From positions 32,415,501-32,479,500 of the forward strand of contig OX485805.1 in NCBI GenBank assembly GCA_950295325.1: a DNA stretch of 64,000 nt, in the 5' to 3' direction. This DNA is from Polytrichum commune (Eukaryota; Streptophyta; Polytrichopsida; Polytrichales; Polytrichaceae). The stretch's first letter is position 1; each line of letters opens with the position of its first letter. Position numbers and translations under genes: made by a program. The notes under the pieces are model-generated. The model was not told where the DNA came from. It worked only from the letters and a program-made list of their open reading frames with translations, and did no database searches. Of this stretch, positions 44,720 to 58,200 are shown one piece after another.

Positions 44720-45135
44720 TGGGGCAAAATCGGTCAAATTCCTAGTGTTTCCAAGTCCAACCGGTTACATGTTGTGATCTTTTGGTTTTTTTCTTTATAA
44801 ATTTGAGGTATATTCTACGGATTCCTCTAAAACGATCGGTATTTTTCTTGCAGTGTTGAACTTCAACATGTTATTTCTCAACCTCAACTTGTTCATTTGT
44901 AACTAGCGGTTTGTTCTCCCCCGTTCATCGCTCCAAGCAACACCTCTCAACTCCATAACGGGGAGAGCCGACCACCAGTTACAGATGAACCGGTTGAGTT
45001 TGAGAAATCAGCGGTTGAAGTTCAAGACTTTAGGAAGATTACCCGTCATTTTAGTGGAATCTATAGAATATACCTCAATTCTAGAAAGAAATACTTAAAG
45101 ATGACAACATGTAACCGGTTGGACTTGGGAACATT
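44720..45135. repeat. Foldback repeat
   Basis: The left arm (about 44735-44900: CCTAGTGTTTCCAAGTCCAA...CTGTAAC-like) and the right arm (about 44970-45130) are inverted copies of the dispersed unit seen at 18322-18680. Here the AACCGGTTGGACTTG ends point outward, opposite to the arrangement at 18 kb. No coding sequence. Confidence 0.6.
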
Positions 45136-45149
45136 AGGATTTTGACTAA

Positions 45150-45550
45150 TTAAGGACCCCCAAACCCTTAAAGCAACACCCTCCTTTTGGTGACACTTAT
45201 TTTTTATCCTTAAGCCATCAACAAATGAGTGCAACGGTGCCATCAAATAAAGTCATTGTTAAAAGTGATAAACCATATGCGGCATTATATACAAAATAAT
45301 AACACCACTTTGGCCATTCATAGCAACGGTTTGGAAGGATGCCAAAACACTTCTAGAAGAGTACCAACTTTGACCAATCACAATCAAGAATCTAGCCGCT
45401 CAACGAGGCGGTATAAGAAACAATCCACAAAAGGGGAACGACACCTTTCATTTAATAAAGGATTCTCAACTACAATAAGGTTGATTTTGTGGTGATTGTC
45501 ACCTAGCAATCCAACATAAACAGATCCCCCCCCCCAAAAAAAAAAAAAAA
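45150..45550. repeat. Second copy of the 36-kb dispersed repeat, ending in a homopolymer
   Basis: About 380 bp match 36000-36395 with scattered differences. The right end runs into CCCCCCCCCC and then about 20 A residues (to about 45553), which may be a tail. Confidence 0.65.
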
Positions 45551-46183
45551 AACAAAGTAAAAGGCTCTTGCCCTAAGACAACTTTACAAATTTATGTGGA
45601 TTGCATATATTTTGTGATTTTCTTTTGGATAGAATTCATATAGATTTGCTACTCTATGTTTATTTTTATCCAAGCTATTTAACCGTCCTGAAATAACAGA
45701 AGTTTCATAAAAGTGTGGCTTTAAGACCTCAGTACCTTGTCCTCCAAAATCTCCCTGGACACTGTTTCAACTTATTGTACTTTGCTATATATAGATCGAG
45801 GTCCGCAAATGACATCCTGCACTCCAGGTCCTGTGCCTCGAGGTCCCGGTGTGAGGGGGGGGTTCGACATGTCAAGTCAAATACATCCAGTTTTAGTGTT
45901 TCGTAATTGATCGATTACTTGACACATCAAATCCAACTGATTGTCGCTAACCTATAACCTTCATTGAAATTCTTATTTCTTTTGAATTTGACCCCACATT
46001 TTGAATCCGCTTTTTCCAAGTTTTTTCATATTAACATAACTTATAACCTCAAAGTTGGGTCGTTTGTCATGGGTTTCAAACATGAATGATAGGAATTGAA
46101 CTCAAATCATGTTAAGGAATTTGGATAACATAAGTTGTTCAATTGGAAGTAATTGACTTGCTTAGTGGAATGACTATAAGTTA

Positions 46184-46687
46184 GGGCCACGTCACACACG
46201 AGCCAAGAGCTGTGACCATGGAAATGTGAGAGCCCAAAAGAAAGTGTCCAAAGGCCGTCCCAAGACACCTCCAAAAATCATGTAGTGTGGTCACACATCC
46301 TCAAGTGTAGTGTGAAGTCGTGTGTGACTGGGCCCTCAACCAAATGCTATTTCAATGAATTTCTATTCACGTGGGTCCTCACATATGATAAAATAGAATG
46401 AATCAACGGTTGTGAGCGTTTAGAGTGCCATGGTCTTCCGGTCTTGTGTTCGGCCTACCTCCAAGACGTGGTTTTTGAAAACAGTCCAAGTGACCATGAA
46501 ACATGATTCATTCGATGTCATGTAGGAATCCATGTAGACTTTACACCCATCTTGCATTCACTTATATACTCCTTTAGTCCCTCGAGCGTAGTGTGAAGTG
46601 AACTTGGACCAGCTCCGCCTTTTCCACCAATGAGAGTGCTTGAAGTGTAATGGTCACGTGCTCTCAATCTCGTGTGTGTAGTGGCCC
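46184..46687 (-). mobile_element. PIF/Harbinger-type MITE, copy 3 (inverted)
   Basis: A 504-bp element, ends GGGCCACGTCACACACGAG and its near-complement, flanked by TTA at 46181-46183 and 46688-46690. It is oriented opposite to copies 1 and 2. Confidence 0.9.
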
Positions 46688-46690
46688 TTA

Positions 46691-49600
46691 GCAAGAATGA
46701 ATAATATGCATCTAATTCTATCCATATGAGACTTGGGCACTGTGTTAGGTGAGAATCTACAATCTAGTACAGTGGTTGATTTTCCTATGACACACGACGT
46801 GTTGCTCAAATCTCATATGCTTGTAAGTTATGGGCACGACTCAAGTCCCAATGACTTCACAATGAAATGCCCATCAATCTTATCCATAACATTATTCAGG
46901 TGCATGGTTGTGTTTCTTCTATATTTAGCACATAACATGGGCTTCCATTATCATACCGTCATGGGAAAAAAAACTTAAAAAATAGGAAGAAACTAACACC
47001 GGTATGAATAATGAATGTTGTCAATATAAATAATAAGACTATTGTGAATAATGACATCATATTTCAACAAGGGTTGATTTGGGTCCAACTCTACTAATTT
47101 TTTGTTGTAATGTGTACCCATGAGGATGCACATGTCTTTGACTTGTGAATGATTGATGTTGAAATGATTATATGTGCTCTACAAGGTTATAACATTTGCA
47201 TGTCCTTCTAGCATGTCAATGTCCTTTATAAACATATGGACATCCAAATAGTTGAGTATCGCAATCATTGCTTAGTACGGCATCAAACTCTCCATTTTTG
47301 CACAATGAACAATTGTGAGATTTGCTTCGTACTCTCCTACTACACATACATAAAGAGACATATGATCCTCTACTATATTAGATCTATACTTTCAAAAAGT
47401 GCATTGTAATATTGCTTTACATTTTCCTCGTTCAAAGTATCTTGTTGGAATATTCTTCTCATTGCATGTAATGTTTCCTTCACTCCTATGCTTTTCTTTT
47501 ATTGCACATTCATCTGTAGTTCCTTCTCAAGAGATGTCTTTCCATCAAATACAAACACGCATTAAAATTCATCTCTTAGTATTTCCATTGCCTTTCTAAT
47601 TACATCGATACAACATAAACCATATTTTGCTCTTTCAAATGCTTCACGGTTTAATACGTCCTTAGCTTCTTTCAAAGAGAACTTCATCTCTATATGGTGG
47701 TGGCATACAACACATTTAGGCATGTTAAACATTAAAGTGCTAATGTCAACAACAATTGTCATCCTCTATATTTTGTATACGGACTTGCACATCGACGATG
47801 ATGAGGTCATCATCGTTACAACTAACAATCCTCATGGCACTATACATAAGATAAACATAGAGAAGTTGGTATCCATAGTACTTAGGTGATAATACGGTAT
47901 ATGTGTATTCATTGGTCGATGGACTTGAGCGTGATATGCAAGATGTACTTTGTAAAGTAGATGAGGCTAATTTGAATAGCTTCCTAAATTGGACACCTAT
48001 TTTGGTTTTTAATTCAGTGGGCAAGGAATATATTGTGATTTAGTTGTCACCTTGATGATATTCAGGTTAGTTACCTTCACAAAAGTCAAACTACACTCAA
48101 CACCTTCCATAATGAGGAGTTCTATCCAATGAGCTATGACACGCTTGATTTTGTGCCTAAGGTGAGCAAATTAGGAGGCGGCAACTTAGACAAATTAGGT
48201 GGCAGCATGTGATGGTGAGGTGCTGACGAACTTGTATTATGGGTGAATATAATGAGAAAACAATTTATCAACATTTCATCTTACATGTGAACAATTTAGA
48301 GATATGACACAACTAATATTGGCACTAAACTTGGTTTTTATTGGCAGATGCCCCAAGTAGAATTCACTACTTATGTTATCCACTTACACAACATTGAACG
48401 ATAAAAGAGTTCCCCTTATAACACCACATGGGAAGTAGAGAATCATTGATTCCGGAGTATGGATCATCACCTTCCTCAACTCCGATTTTAGCAATTTTAA
48501 ATTCTTTGGTCTTGATTCACAATTGCTAACCTACTCAAGCTTCTAATGCTTGAATCCATCGGCTGGATGATTCCACAAAGCTGGAGGTGTCCACATTAGC
48601 CTCATTTACCTTAGAAGCACTAGATAACACAATTGTAGAGGTCAGACTGTCAAGCACATGTTTAGCTAAGAAATGTTATAGTATATAGAAAAGTTCAAAT
48701 TGAGATAATGTAGCATCTCTAACAACTTTGTGAGTTGTTGGAGTAGTGTTTTTTTTTTGCAAATGATGTATTTTGATTATATATAGTAATCTTAGGTGCC
48801 ATATAGGATATTTTAGCGATGTTTGACCTTAAAATCATTAAGGATACAATAATACGAGAGCTTGAACGACCTTATAGAGTACCTTAGTGGTACTAACAAG
48901 GACTCTTGAGAGACTAAGTCCACACATGAGTCTAAGTGTGAAGCAATACTTACCATAGGAGCAAACAAAGGAGCAAAGTGTCCAAATAAAGCGATGGATA
49001 ACACTCTATTTTGTGGTTGCCATAAAAGAGCGGCTATTTTCAACAATGCAACAATCACTACATTGTAAGGAAATAGTTCATAATGGTACCATACACAAAA
49101 AAAACATTGCGAGCGTGCAACAAAGACATGCTCATTGTCCTATGGGGATCTAATTCCATTGTTTTGTTTTTGGTCTTTTGAGTTTCAAATTCATAATGGA
49201 CACATGGGTGCTTAGAGAATTCTTTACATTTCTGCTAATCTCTTGTCTAATTCATAGATTGCTAAACAATCTTGGCTCTAAAATCCAAGTTCAAAGTCAT
49301 GGAAAAAAGAAAAAAGAAAAAAGAAAAAAAAGAAGCATTTAAGACACATATACCTTAGCCCTCAAGGGTGGTAGTGGGGAGGGGGACTTAATGTAGAATA
49401 TATAGTTTCACATATGTGTACAAAGGTTCTTAACATGCCCTTCATACGAGTTTGGGTGACATAGTATACAAAATGAAGGGATATGGGCTGGAAATTGTTC
49501 TACCTAGTAGAAATAAATAGGGCAGTATGAATTTTGGGGGAGAAGTAATTGTGCCCTAAGGCCCCCATTAGTCTCTCACAAGAGGAGTTTATTTCATCCA

Positions 49601-51158
49601 AATATGTTATATACACTCCAAAATTTCATATGTGTTCATCCATAAAGCAATATTTGTCATCCTTGCACCATATTTTAGTCATTCAAAAAAAACATATATA
49701 CAAGGCTACAAGCATATGTCTATCTTTGGCAACTTAGCATTGTGTACCTACTTGAATTAGTGAGGCTCATAAGGTCGGACTTAGATTTATTTATTTTAAA
49801 TCATGAAAAGAATGTAAACTACTTTTGACATAGATAAACATGAGAATTACCCACAATGGTGACAAGCTTGGTCTTGGTATGCACTTCTAATTTTTTTTCT
49901 TGATTACATGCAATCAAGAAAAAGGATATTAGAATGCACAAATTTGTTGTTATATATATATATATACTAAGTGAGATAAGCCATTCAAATTTCAAAAGTG
50001 AATGTTTAGAAAGAAAATAGGGTAGCAAATAGGAAGCGCGCTCCCAAGCAAAGATTCAACAATGCCATGCAACGGTGCACATACACTAAAATATGAACCC
50101 ATGGTTTTGTAACTTAACCCTATTGTTATGCGCTATTTTAATTGCATAAGCCACTCTCTCCCCCTCCATAGCCACTATGCCTAACCTACTGTTTGACTGT
50201 ATGCCAAGAAGAGGCGAGGAGCACTCGAAACTTGACTCCATGCTTTTGAAATCTTGTGCAAATTTGTGTTTCTCCAAACCCAATTTCGAGGATGAGCATT
50301 AAATGGGCGATGCATAATGTAAACCTCGTGAAAAAAAGGAATGTTCAGTTTCATTATATGTCCATGAATGTGCAAATGTGGTCGTATGAGCAAGCAGCAT
50401 GGGTGAGTGGTGAGCATAGATTGGAAGCAAGAAATGGGCAATTATTTGGAGGTCTTTGACAAAGCACTTATGAGGAGGCTAGGTTTTGAGGAGGAGGAAT
50501 GACAATCATGGCCGATATAATCGATGGTAAGCTTACTGGTGTTGTGCAATTCATGTGATTCAAGAATTCCCTGTTGCTTCAGTAATTTTTATTTGAGAAA
50601 GATTGAGTTTAATTCCAATTGTCCTAGTTACAGCATCTTATAAAATGTATCAACCCATCTTTGTTGTTCTTGTTATTGAAGATTGGAAGTTACTTGGTAA
50701 TATATATTATAGACTGATGTGGATGACACTCTTGCAAGGCTTGAGGAACCATCTTTCTGTGTATTTTTAGCATCTATAGAGTACACAAATTACCTCGATC
50801 AATTTCATATGTAGTTGCTCCCTGTTGAAATAAGTCTTCCAGGTTTTGTGAAAACACGAAGGGTGAAGTAAGCTATGTTCACAAATCTACAAAAAAACGA
50901 CAACACAATTCCAGTCCCATAATCCATTATCATTTGTGTTGTAGAAACCAATGATGTATATGTAGTTAATTACAGTCATTGCTGTTGATGGAACTCCGAG
51001 TCCAGTGGTTCGGCATGTAATTTGTTGAAGTCATCACTAATGTTTGAGCATTACCCATAAATGTGTGTGAATCACACGGTTCTGTTGTGGTTGTTGGGTG
51101 CACAGAGATGTTGACCGGATATATTTAGTCCGGTGACAGATATTGGAGATTACCCAAG
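46691..51158. other. AT-rich gene-poor stretch
   Basis: No protein family recognised. Two adjacent minus-strand frames (48024-47746 and 47762-47562) look protein-like but match nothing I know and overlap slightly out of register. Short poly(A)/AAAG runs lie near 49300 and an AT dinucleotide run near 49952. The last few hundred bases should contain the CFAP20 promoter. Confidence 0.45.
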
Positions 51159-53376
51159 ATGTTCAGAAATGCATACCAATCAAACTTTGTTTCTATCCTG
51201 TACAGCATTGGGTAAGAATTCTACTCAAAACCTCAATTAGTGGCAGGCTGTATGTATGTAGGTAGCAGTTGTTCTGTCACTTCACATCGACACAATTTAA
51301 TATCTGTGCTCCTTGAATGTGTAGGACTTAATAACTGCAGACATGCATCCCTCCACTAGGTATATGATTATAGACATTTCACTACAAGGATGGCGGATTG
51401 TTGCCAATGATAATTTGTCACTACATGATAGATTTTTGGTATATTACATAGTTTATAGATTTAAATACTTAAAATCTACCTCATATTGGCAACGACCCAT
51501 GATCCTTGTAGAGATTTCACACAAGTAACTTATCATGAAGGATTAGTCAACAACACCCAATTTAGTCTGGCGAGAAGCAGATCTTGCACATGAGCATGCC
51601 TCTCATTCATCCAACTTAAAAGCCCCAAAGTAGTATGTAGACCTTGGCTTACATTTTTTTAGTTGATTTGGCACCAAAATGTGTTTTAAAGACCTCGACT
51701 TCATCTAGTTGGAATTATTTGAGATACATCAACCATAAACAAATAGGGGTCAAGTTTTAATGTTGGATGGATGAGAGGTAGGCTCATAATATGTGGCAAT
51801 TCCGTCTTGGCATTAAGTCTTGGGTTGGATATTTTCTCTGAACCAAAGATCAACTGGGGCTTTGGTAGGTTTTGGTGTAGATTTAATTTTGGAATATTTG
51901 AAGTCACTTATAGACATGAGGCTTTTTATTGCAGGAGCAAACCATTGAGGATTTGGGACAAAAAAGGTAACTACTTAGGCACCCACAATTGATATGTTAA
52001 GACATTTTTGAGTGAAATAAACTTCAATGTATGATGAGAGCAGTGGTTCCTAATTCTGATCAATTATAATTCATGAAGTGATGTTGCTAATCAACTGCAA
52101 ATCATACAAATGTGGTACATTTTGACAATTGTATGTCTAGTCAAAACTATTTAGACTAAGTCTAAAATACCTACACTATGGGATTTGCATGGTTTTGCCA
52201 TTGACTTTCTTCCACTAGATGGTTCCCTAATCTATCAATGTGGATTTTGAGTCTACCATCTCAATAGATCTTAGGACCTATATAGTGGAAGAGAACTAGT
52301 GGAAAGACCAAGTGATCTCCATATTTCTAAGAGTTGACATAAATTCAAGACACATTAAGGTCCAAGTTATAGATTCTACATTATATACCTCTACATGGAA
52401 ACTAAGTGAAAGGTAGATTAGTGTACGTATTTGTTGTAAGAAATATTTGCGACTTACTAAACAAGTATTGGCTTATATTGTGATAGTGCAAAATGGGCAC
52501 ATCAAGAGATGTACAGATGAGGACATACAGTCTAGTATTTTGGAGATAATGGGTTGCAATGTGAGTACCAATTACATCACGTGTCCAGCAAATCCGAAAG
52601 AAGGTTTGGCCATCAAGTTGCCATTCCTAGTTATGATCATAAAGAATATGAAAAGGTTCTTTAGTTTTGAAGTTCAGGTGTTGGATGACAAGAACATGAA
52701 ACGTAGGTTTCGAGCTTCAAACTATCAGGTTGCCCACTATTCCACATAATTGCATTCCTAGTTCACAACAACCATAAATTATTAGATAAATTTCTTGTTT
52801 TGAAGTTTGTTGAAATTATTGATGTTGGTCACAGACTCCATCTAGAGATATCATGTTTTCCAAGAAAACGTTCGGTGTAAGAAATTCAACCATTACAAAA
52901 TATGATAGTGTATAATTGTTATGTTGTGGATGGAATGGCAGTCAGCAACACGTGTTAAACCTTTTATTTGTACAATGCCAATGAGGTTGGATGATGGTTG
53001 GAACCAAATTCAATTTAATCTTTCTGACTTCACGAGACGAGCATACGGAACAAATTATGTGGAAACTGTGCGCATGCAAGTGCACGCAAATTGCCGCATC
53101 CGGCGGATCTATTTCTCGAACCGGCTGTACTCGGAGGAGGAATTACCTGGGGAGTTCAAGTTGTTCTTGCCAATTCAAGTATATATTCTCATCCAAGACT
53201 TTCTTTGGTTGCACAACTTTGAGATCCTTATTGCCATTGCATAGATGGTGATTAGGTTGGACCAACAATTAACTTGTTACCACATAGCCTTTGCATCAAA
53301 ATGATTCATTAAAAAGGCAGTACCGAATGGGAGGCTATATTTGTTTGTCTTATTTATGTATGTGCAGAAACCTTGA
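51159..53376 (+). CDS. CFAP20: CFAP20/BUG22 cilia- and centriole-associated protein
   Basis: A very conserved small protein that stabilises axonemal doublet microtubules and centrioles, and is also kept in land plants. Five exons in matching phase: 51159-51211 ([18 protein letters not shown]), 51935-51966 ([10 protein letters not shown]), 52487-52728, 52942-53178, 53368-53376 (KP, stop). They join to 190 residues, against about 193 in animals. Conserved text includes [66 protein letters not shown] and [11 protein letters not shown]. The whole protein is the single DUF667/CFAP20 domain. The start ATG is the family start. Intron 1 is the longest. The last exon has only two codons before the stop. 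In a plant with swimming sperm it would serve the flagellum. Confidence 0.96.
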
Positions 53377-55211
53377 TGATCGTCTGGAGCTGAATGATAC
53401 TCGTAAAGTGTCACGACCATTGAACCATTGGATCTGAGATACGTCCTCATTTGGACATCGAGTGAGAGAATGAAGTTTACACTTTCAATGAAGCCTTAAC
53501 CACTGGGGTATTGATTTACAAGCAGCTGATAATTGTGTTGTTAGCTTGACATTTTATCCATGCATGTGAAATCCTCCCAGAATCATGATTGTCTTGCAGA
53601 GGAAAGACTCGTTCACTGTGGTAGTGAAAGACAACGGCTTATCCTTGTCAAACTCAAACTCAAAGGGATCTAACAAGTTTGTTTGGTTGTGTTGATGGTA
53701 TTAGAAGGATACACTTAGATGTGTTTGGTTTGGTCTTGTAAAGAACTACACATGCAACAACTGTTTTATGTTAGACAGATTTCGAATGGTTGATTTTTTC
53801 GATTAGCCCACTTCCTCTAGGATATTAAACATGCAATCTATATAAGAGATTAGCAAATCCAAGTTGAGGACAAAGCCATATTTTGGGAGCTCATATGAAC
53901 ATCTTATTCAGCATCAAAGTGAAGACTCTCTTCCTTCTTATTAAGTCATCATAAAAGTCCCCCAATTACGTTGCTTTTTGAACCTCGAGTGATTAACAAG
54001 TTATAAGCACATAGTCCAACTTCTTTTACCACATGTCTTTTTGGTGTTCATCTCTAGCTAGATCCACACACACCACTTAAATATAGGTTTCTGATTGAGA
54101 TAAATGACCGAATTAGGCCCACTTACCTTGTATATAGTAGATTACGCCAGCCACATCTGCATTATTCAGAAACCGGCCATCGTATATAATCTCATTTATT
54201 AATATTAGAAATGAAAAAAGAAAACAAGAGAATGTGGCTTTGCCATGAGAGGCTGTCCTAAATTGGACATTTTGAATGTTTGGAATAATCATTATATTGA
54301 GAATTTCATTGAGCTTCCACCATTGTCCACGAAGACTTTGGGCATGATCAATCAAGATCCTAGTGTTTCAAGTCCAACAGGTTCCATGTTGTGATCTTCC
54401 AGTTTTTCTTCATTAACTTGAGGCATATTCCATATATTTGTCTAAAATGATTGGTATTCTCAAACTCAACTGGTTCATCTGTAACTAGCAATCGGTTCTC
54501 CCTGTTCATCGGCTTCCACTGAGTTTCAGTGAAGCTTATCCATTAAGTTTTGACAAGCATTGCCCGAGCCCTATTACCACTCATGCCCCAATTGCACCAA
54601 CGTTCAGTTCAAGCCATGAAATTGCTGGGGGATTATGTTCAGAAATTGATTCTTGCCCACCACTTTTCATACTATTACAGCCGGAGATGCCGACAGATGG
54701 TGCCAGAAGTGGTCAGTGTGATCAGCCCCTCGAAGTAGTCTCCAGAATGCCTCTTTCCCATGATGGGAAAGAGCCAATAAAAATAAAAACTGATGATACA
54801 ATGTGAGTTGTAGATAGACAATGTTCAGAGGTGTTAGGTCAACAATATTAAAAATAGAACAGTCCCTTCTAAGACTCAGAAAAGGAATGTTAACAGATGT
54901 TGATACAATTGCCACAGTGAAATTGATAGACTGCTCCCATAATGGTTGGAGCGTTTTCATATATTCCAGTCGCAAACCTGGAAAAGGGGTACAACAAAGA
55001 ATCTACTAGGTCGAGAAAGAATATGTAAGGCCTTCGGCCACAAACTGTCTGCTGCTACTTGGTTTACTTTGTGCCAACCACTTAATGATTTTATTATTTC
55101 AAATCACAGGGTCGCTGCTGCAAGAACAAACAACCTCGGAAACTAACTTAAGTTACCTTCATCATAATCATCCCTACTTACACCAATTAAAGCATCCAAT
55201 TGATTTCATTT
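53377..55211. repeat. CFAP20-CER3 spacer with dispersed repeats
   Basis: Convergent 3' flanks. About 53930-54120 matches the repeats at 17970 and 18990, and 54360-54520 matches the AACCGGTTGGACTTG unit. A 62-codon frame at 54550-54738 has no recognised family. Nothing else supported. Confidence 0.5.
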
Positions 55212-58200
55212 CTATGCCACGGCCGAGAATCCGTGACGCATGGCTGCTTCCCAAACTACATCAATGCGGCTGACATCAATTGAACCCACCTCATGGTGAC
55301 TCCAGCCCTCCAGAGCATGGATAAGGCCCCCAGCATGACACGCATGCACATCTCCTCTTTGCATGTTCAACTGCCATGGGAGAAAGAAAATACCAACATT
55401 GTATCAATCACATGGAGAAAGAGCGAACTGTTCCTTCATTCAGATCAAGAGAATATCAACACACTAAAGAACAGATCGTTTGGATACCCTATGCAATCAT
55501 TATACGGGTTTCATTAGTAGGCAACCTATATCAGATGTTCCTCATAGTTAATATGTAACTTCTGCAAAAGTGTTGGCATTATTTTGCTAACTGGATGAAA
55601 ATGTATCATATTTCGATCCAACCATTAAAACTGTCTGTGGAGTTGGAGTAACCTCTTGTTTGATATATGCCAACTCTCTTCTTTCTTTCTTTTGTGAGAC
55701 AATTGAAACAATTTATGCTGACTCTCAGGTGGAGGAAGAATCAAGTCAGTGCCAAAAAGAAACTGAGAAGGTAGACGTGCCTAATTTGGTTAGTTATCTT
55801 AATTGATTATTGGACACCTATATTTAAGTGGCATGTGGTTTTAGAGGGTACACCCAAGAACGGATACCAAAAGACTTGTGTGTGAACGAGATTGATCTAC
55901 ATGCTCAAAATATGATAATCATTGTAGACTCAGTAGTAAACACATTTCGGAGGACCTATATGACCATTTAATGAGCATGAGAATCTCTCTTTGATAATGA
56001 ATAAGATGTTTGTTTGAGCTCTAAAAATTATGAGGATAGTGGCTGGAGCCTTGATTTGGATTTGCCAACCATCTCGTACTAGTCGAGTGTTTCATATCCT
56101 AGGAGAAGTGGGCTAATCAGAAAAAATAGCCATTTGAGACCCATCTACCTTAAGAGCCAAAATGCTTACCTCACAACATCGAAGTCCTTTCACCCCTTCC
56201 TTTGGCAAGGTCATGCCTGCAAGCATACCATATGTACAGTCCTTGCGCACTTCGGCAATGACAGGCACAACAAACTGGTGGAAATGGGTTCCAGGAGGTG
56301 CCCACTGCTGATCATTTGCCCATGTCCATTTTCCAACTATCCATGTCTGTAAAGAAAAAATCATTTTTTAGAGAACTTTGTTGACCTTAAATAATACGGG
56401 GTTTCCAGGAGAGAACACATATTATTACCAGCCCAGGAAAAAGAGGTCAAGAATTGCTTGCACCAACCAACCTTGCAGTTCTTTCCAGCTTGGTACTTGG
56501 TGACTTGGACGAGATTGTTTTTGAACTCAGCTGGAGCCTCTCTCTGAATAGCATCGAACCGTTCTTTGGAGGTCGTGAGCATCTGCATAAGCAAAAAGTC
56601 CTCATCAATTTGACGAATCCTCAAGTTTGGAAGACACGATCTTAGTACTGTATTGATACTTGGGAAGTTCTCTAGGGAGTTCCCTATATCCAACCTAATT
56701 CAGCACATAACTAATATGATTATAGATGGATGTGGAACTATATTCTGAGTAGAAGACATTGCCTCCAACTCATCCACATGCTACACACTATAATTTCCAC
56801 GGGGGAGTTGAAAGGTCTTGCGCAATGTAAGACTGCCATGTGGCAGAATTTCAGAAATAATTATTTGTAAACAGCCGCAGAAGAAGAATATGTAGCAGCA
56901 AGCTACTTACCAGCACTCTGATACCACGGCTGCAAAGATAAAGAGCAATAGCACGGCCAAGTTTGGAAGTAGCTCCATTCATAAATACTTCCTTCACATC
57001 CGTCGGCAAGGTTTTGATTATGACCGCCGCGGTTAGTGTGTTTCCATGGACCACACGCACCCTCAAGTTGGGGTGTTTCTTCACAAAGAGCAATCCTCCT
57101 CCATTTAGAGCCTCATTCTGCATGTCGTGGATACAACAGATCAACAACAAATTCACGCATCTCCGAATTTGAAGCCGACGTTCAATATCTGTGCAGACGC
57201 ATTGAAAATAAACTCACAAACTATTTGTATCTTAATGTAAGTATCAAGTCAATAGCCTAAATGGTTAGGAATCATCTCCACCATGGTAGTGATAAGCAGT
57301 ATGATCCACCAAATGCTATCTTTTTTTAAATAATAATAATTATTATAATTATTAAAAAATTAATTAATTTTTAAAAAAAAAAAACCACCTAATGTAGACA
57401 AGATGAACATGATACCAGACATATGTAATGTTCACGCACAAAATGTGGAGACATATGCCATGGAGAGTTACTCAGCAAAGCAGATGCGTGAAGAGACAGG
57501 AAGAGTGTTAGCTAACCTTGTTCAGAGCTGCAAGACTGATGACCTTCACACCTTTAGCATCGGCATGAAGTATAGCCTTCTCAATGTGCTTATTAATACT
57601 GTTCAGTCCAAAGGGCAAGAAAAACTGCAAATAAAAACCCAGACTCTTCTGTCAGTTGTTTGTCCAATCCAACCTCAATATTGCGGAGCCTCACACAAAC
57701 AGTGGAGGAGTTCAACACATGGTATATATTGAACAGACAAAGAGCTGTAGCTTATAAGCATTCCTCTGTAATCTACTACATCCAGTGTTATTAAAAAAAT
57801 AATTGCTTGACAGCCAATCCACAAAGGTTAAGAGGTAATGTGGCGAATTTAGAACTTCGTGTGCTTCATTAGAACTCACTGAATTTGCGAAATTTAAATA
57901 TATTTATTTCACTCTTAGAATTCTATGAATGTGCATGAAGGGGGAGACAAGAAGAGAAGCTTTGCACCTGAAAGCCATGTCGAGGGATCACCCATGTCAT
58001 GCACTTGAGCTTGTTGAGATAATACTTGTAGGCAACAAAAGTTTGGCCCCAAGTCCAGAAGAAAAACAATCCAATTGTAGTCATGGGCCACATGAACCAG
58101 AGGAACCAGTGGCAAACATATGGGTACGCTGCAAGTGTGCGGATGCAAAATGACACGTGCAGTGAAGACAGTATATCTATGCAGTGAGCAAGGAACACAA

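Noticed and set aside
57300-57390. AT-rich block as an origin or matrix attachment site
   Set aside because: It is a short A/T run in a CER3 intron with no further support.
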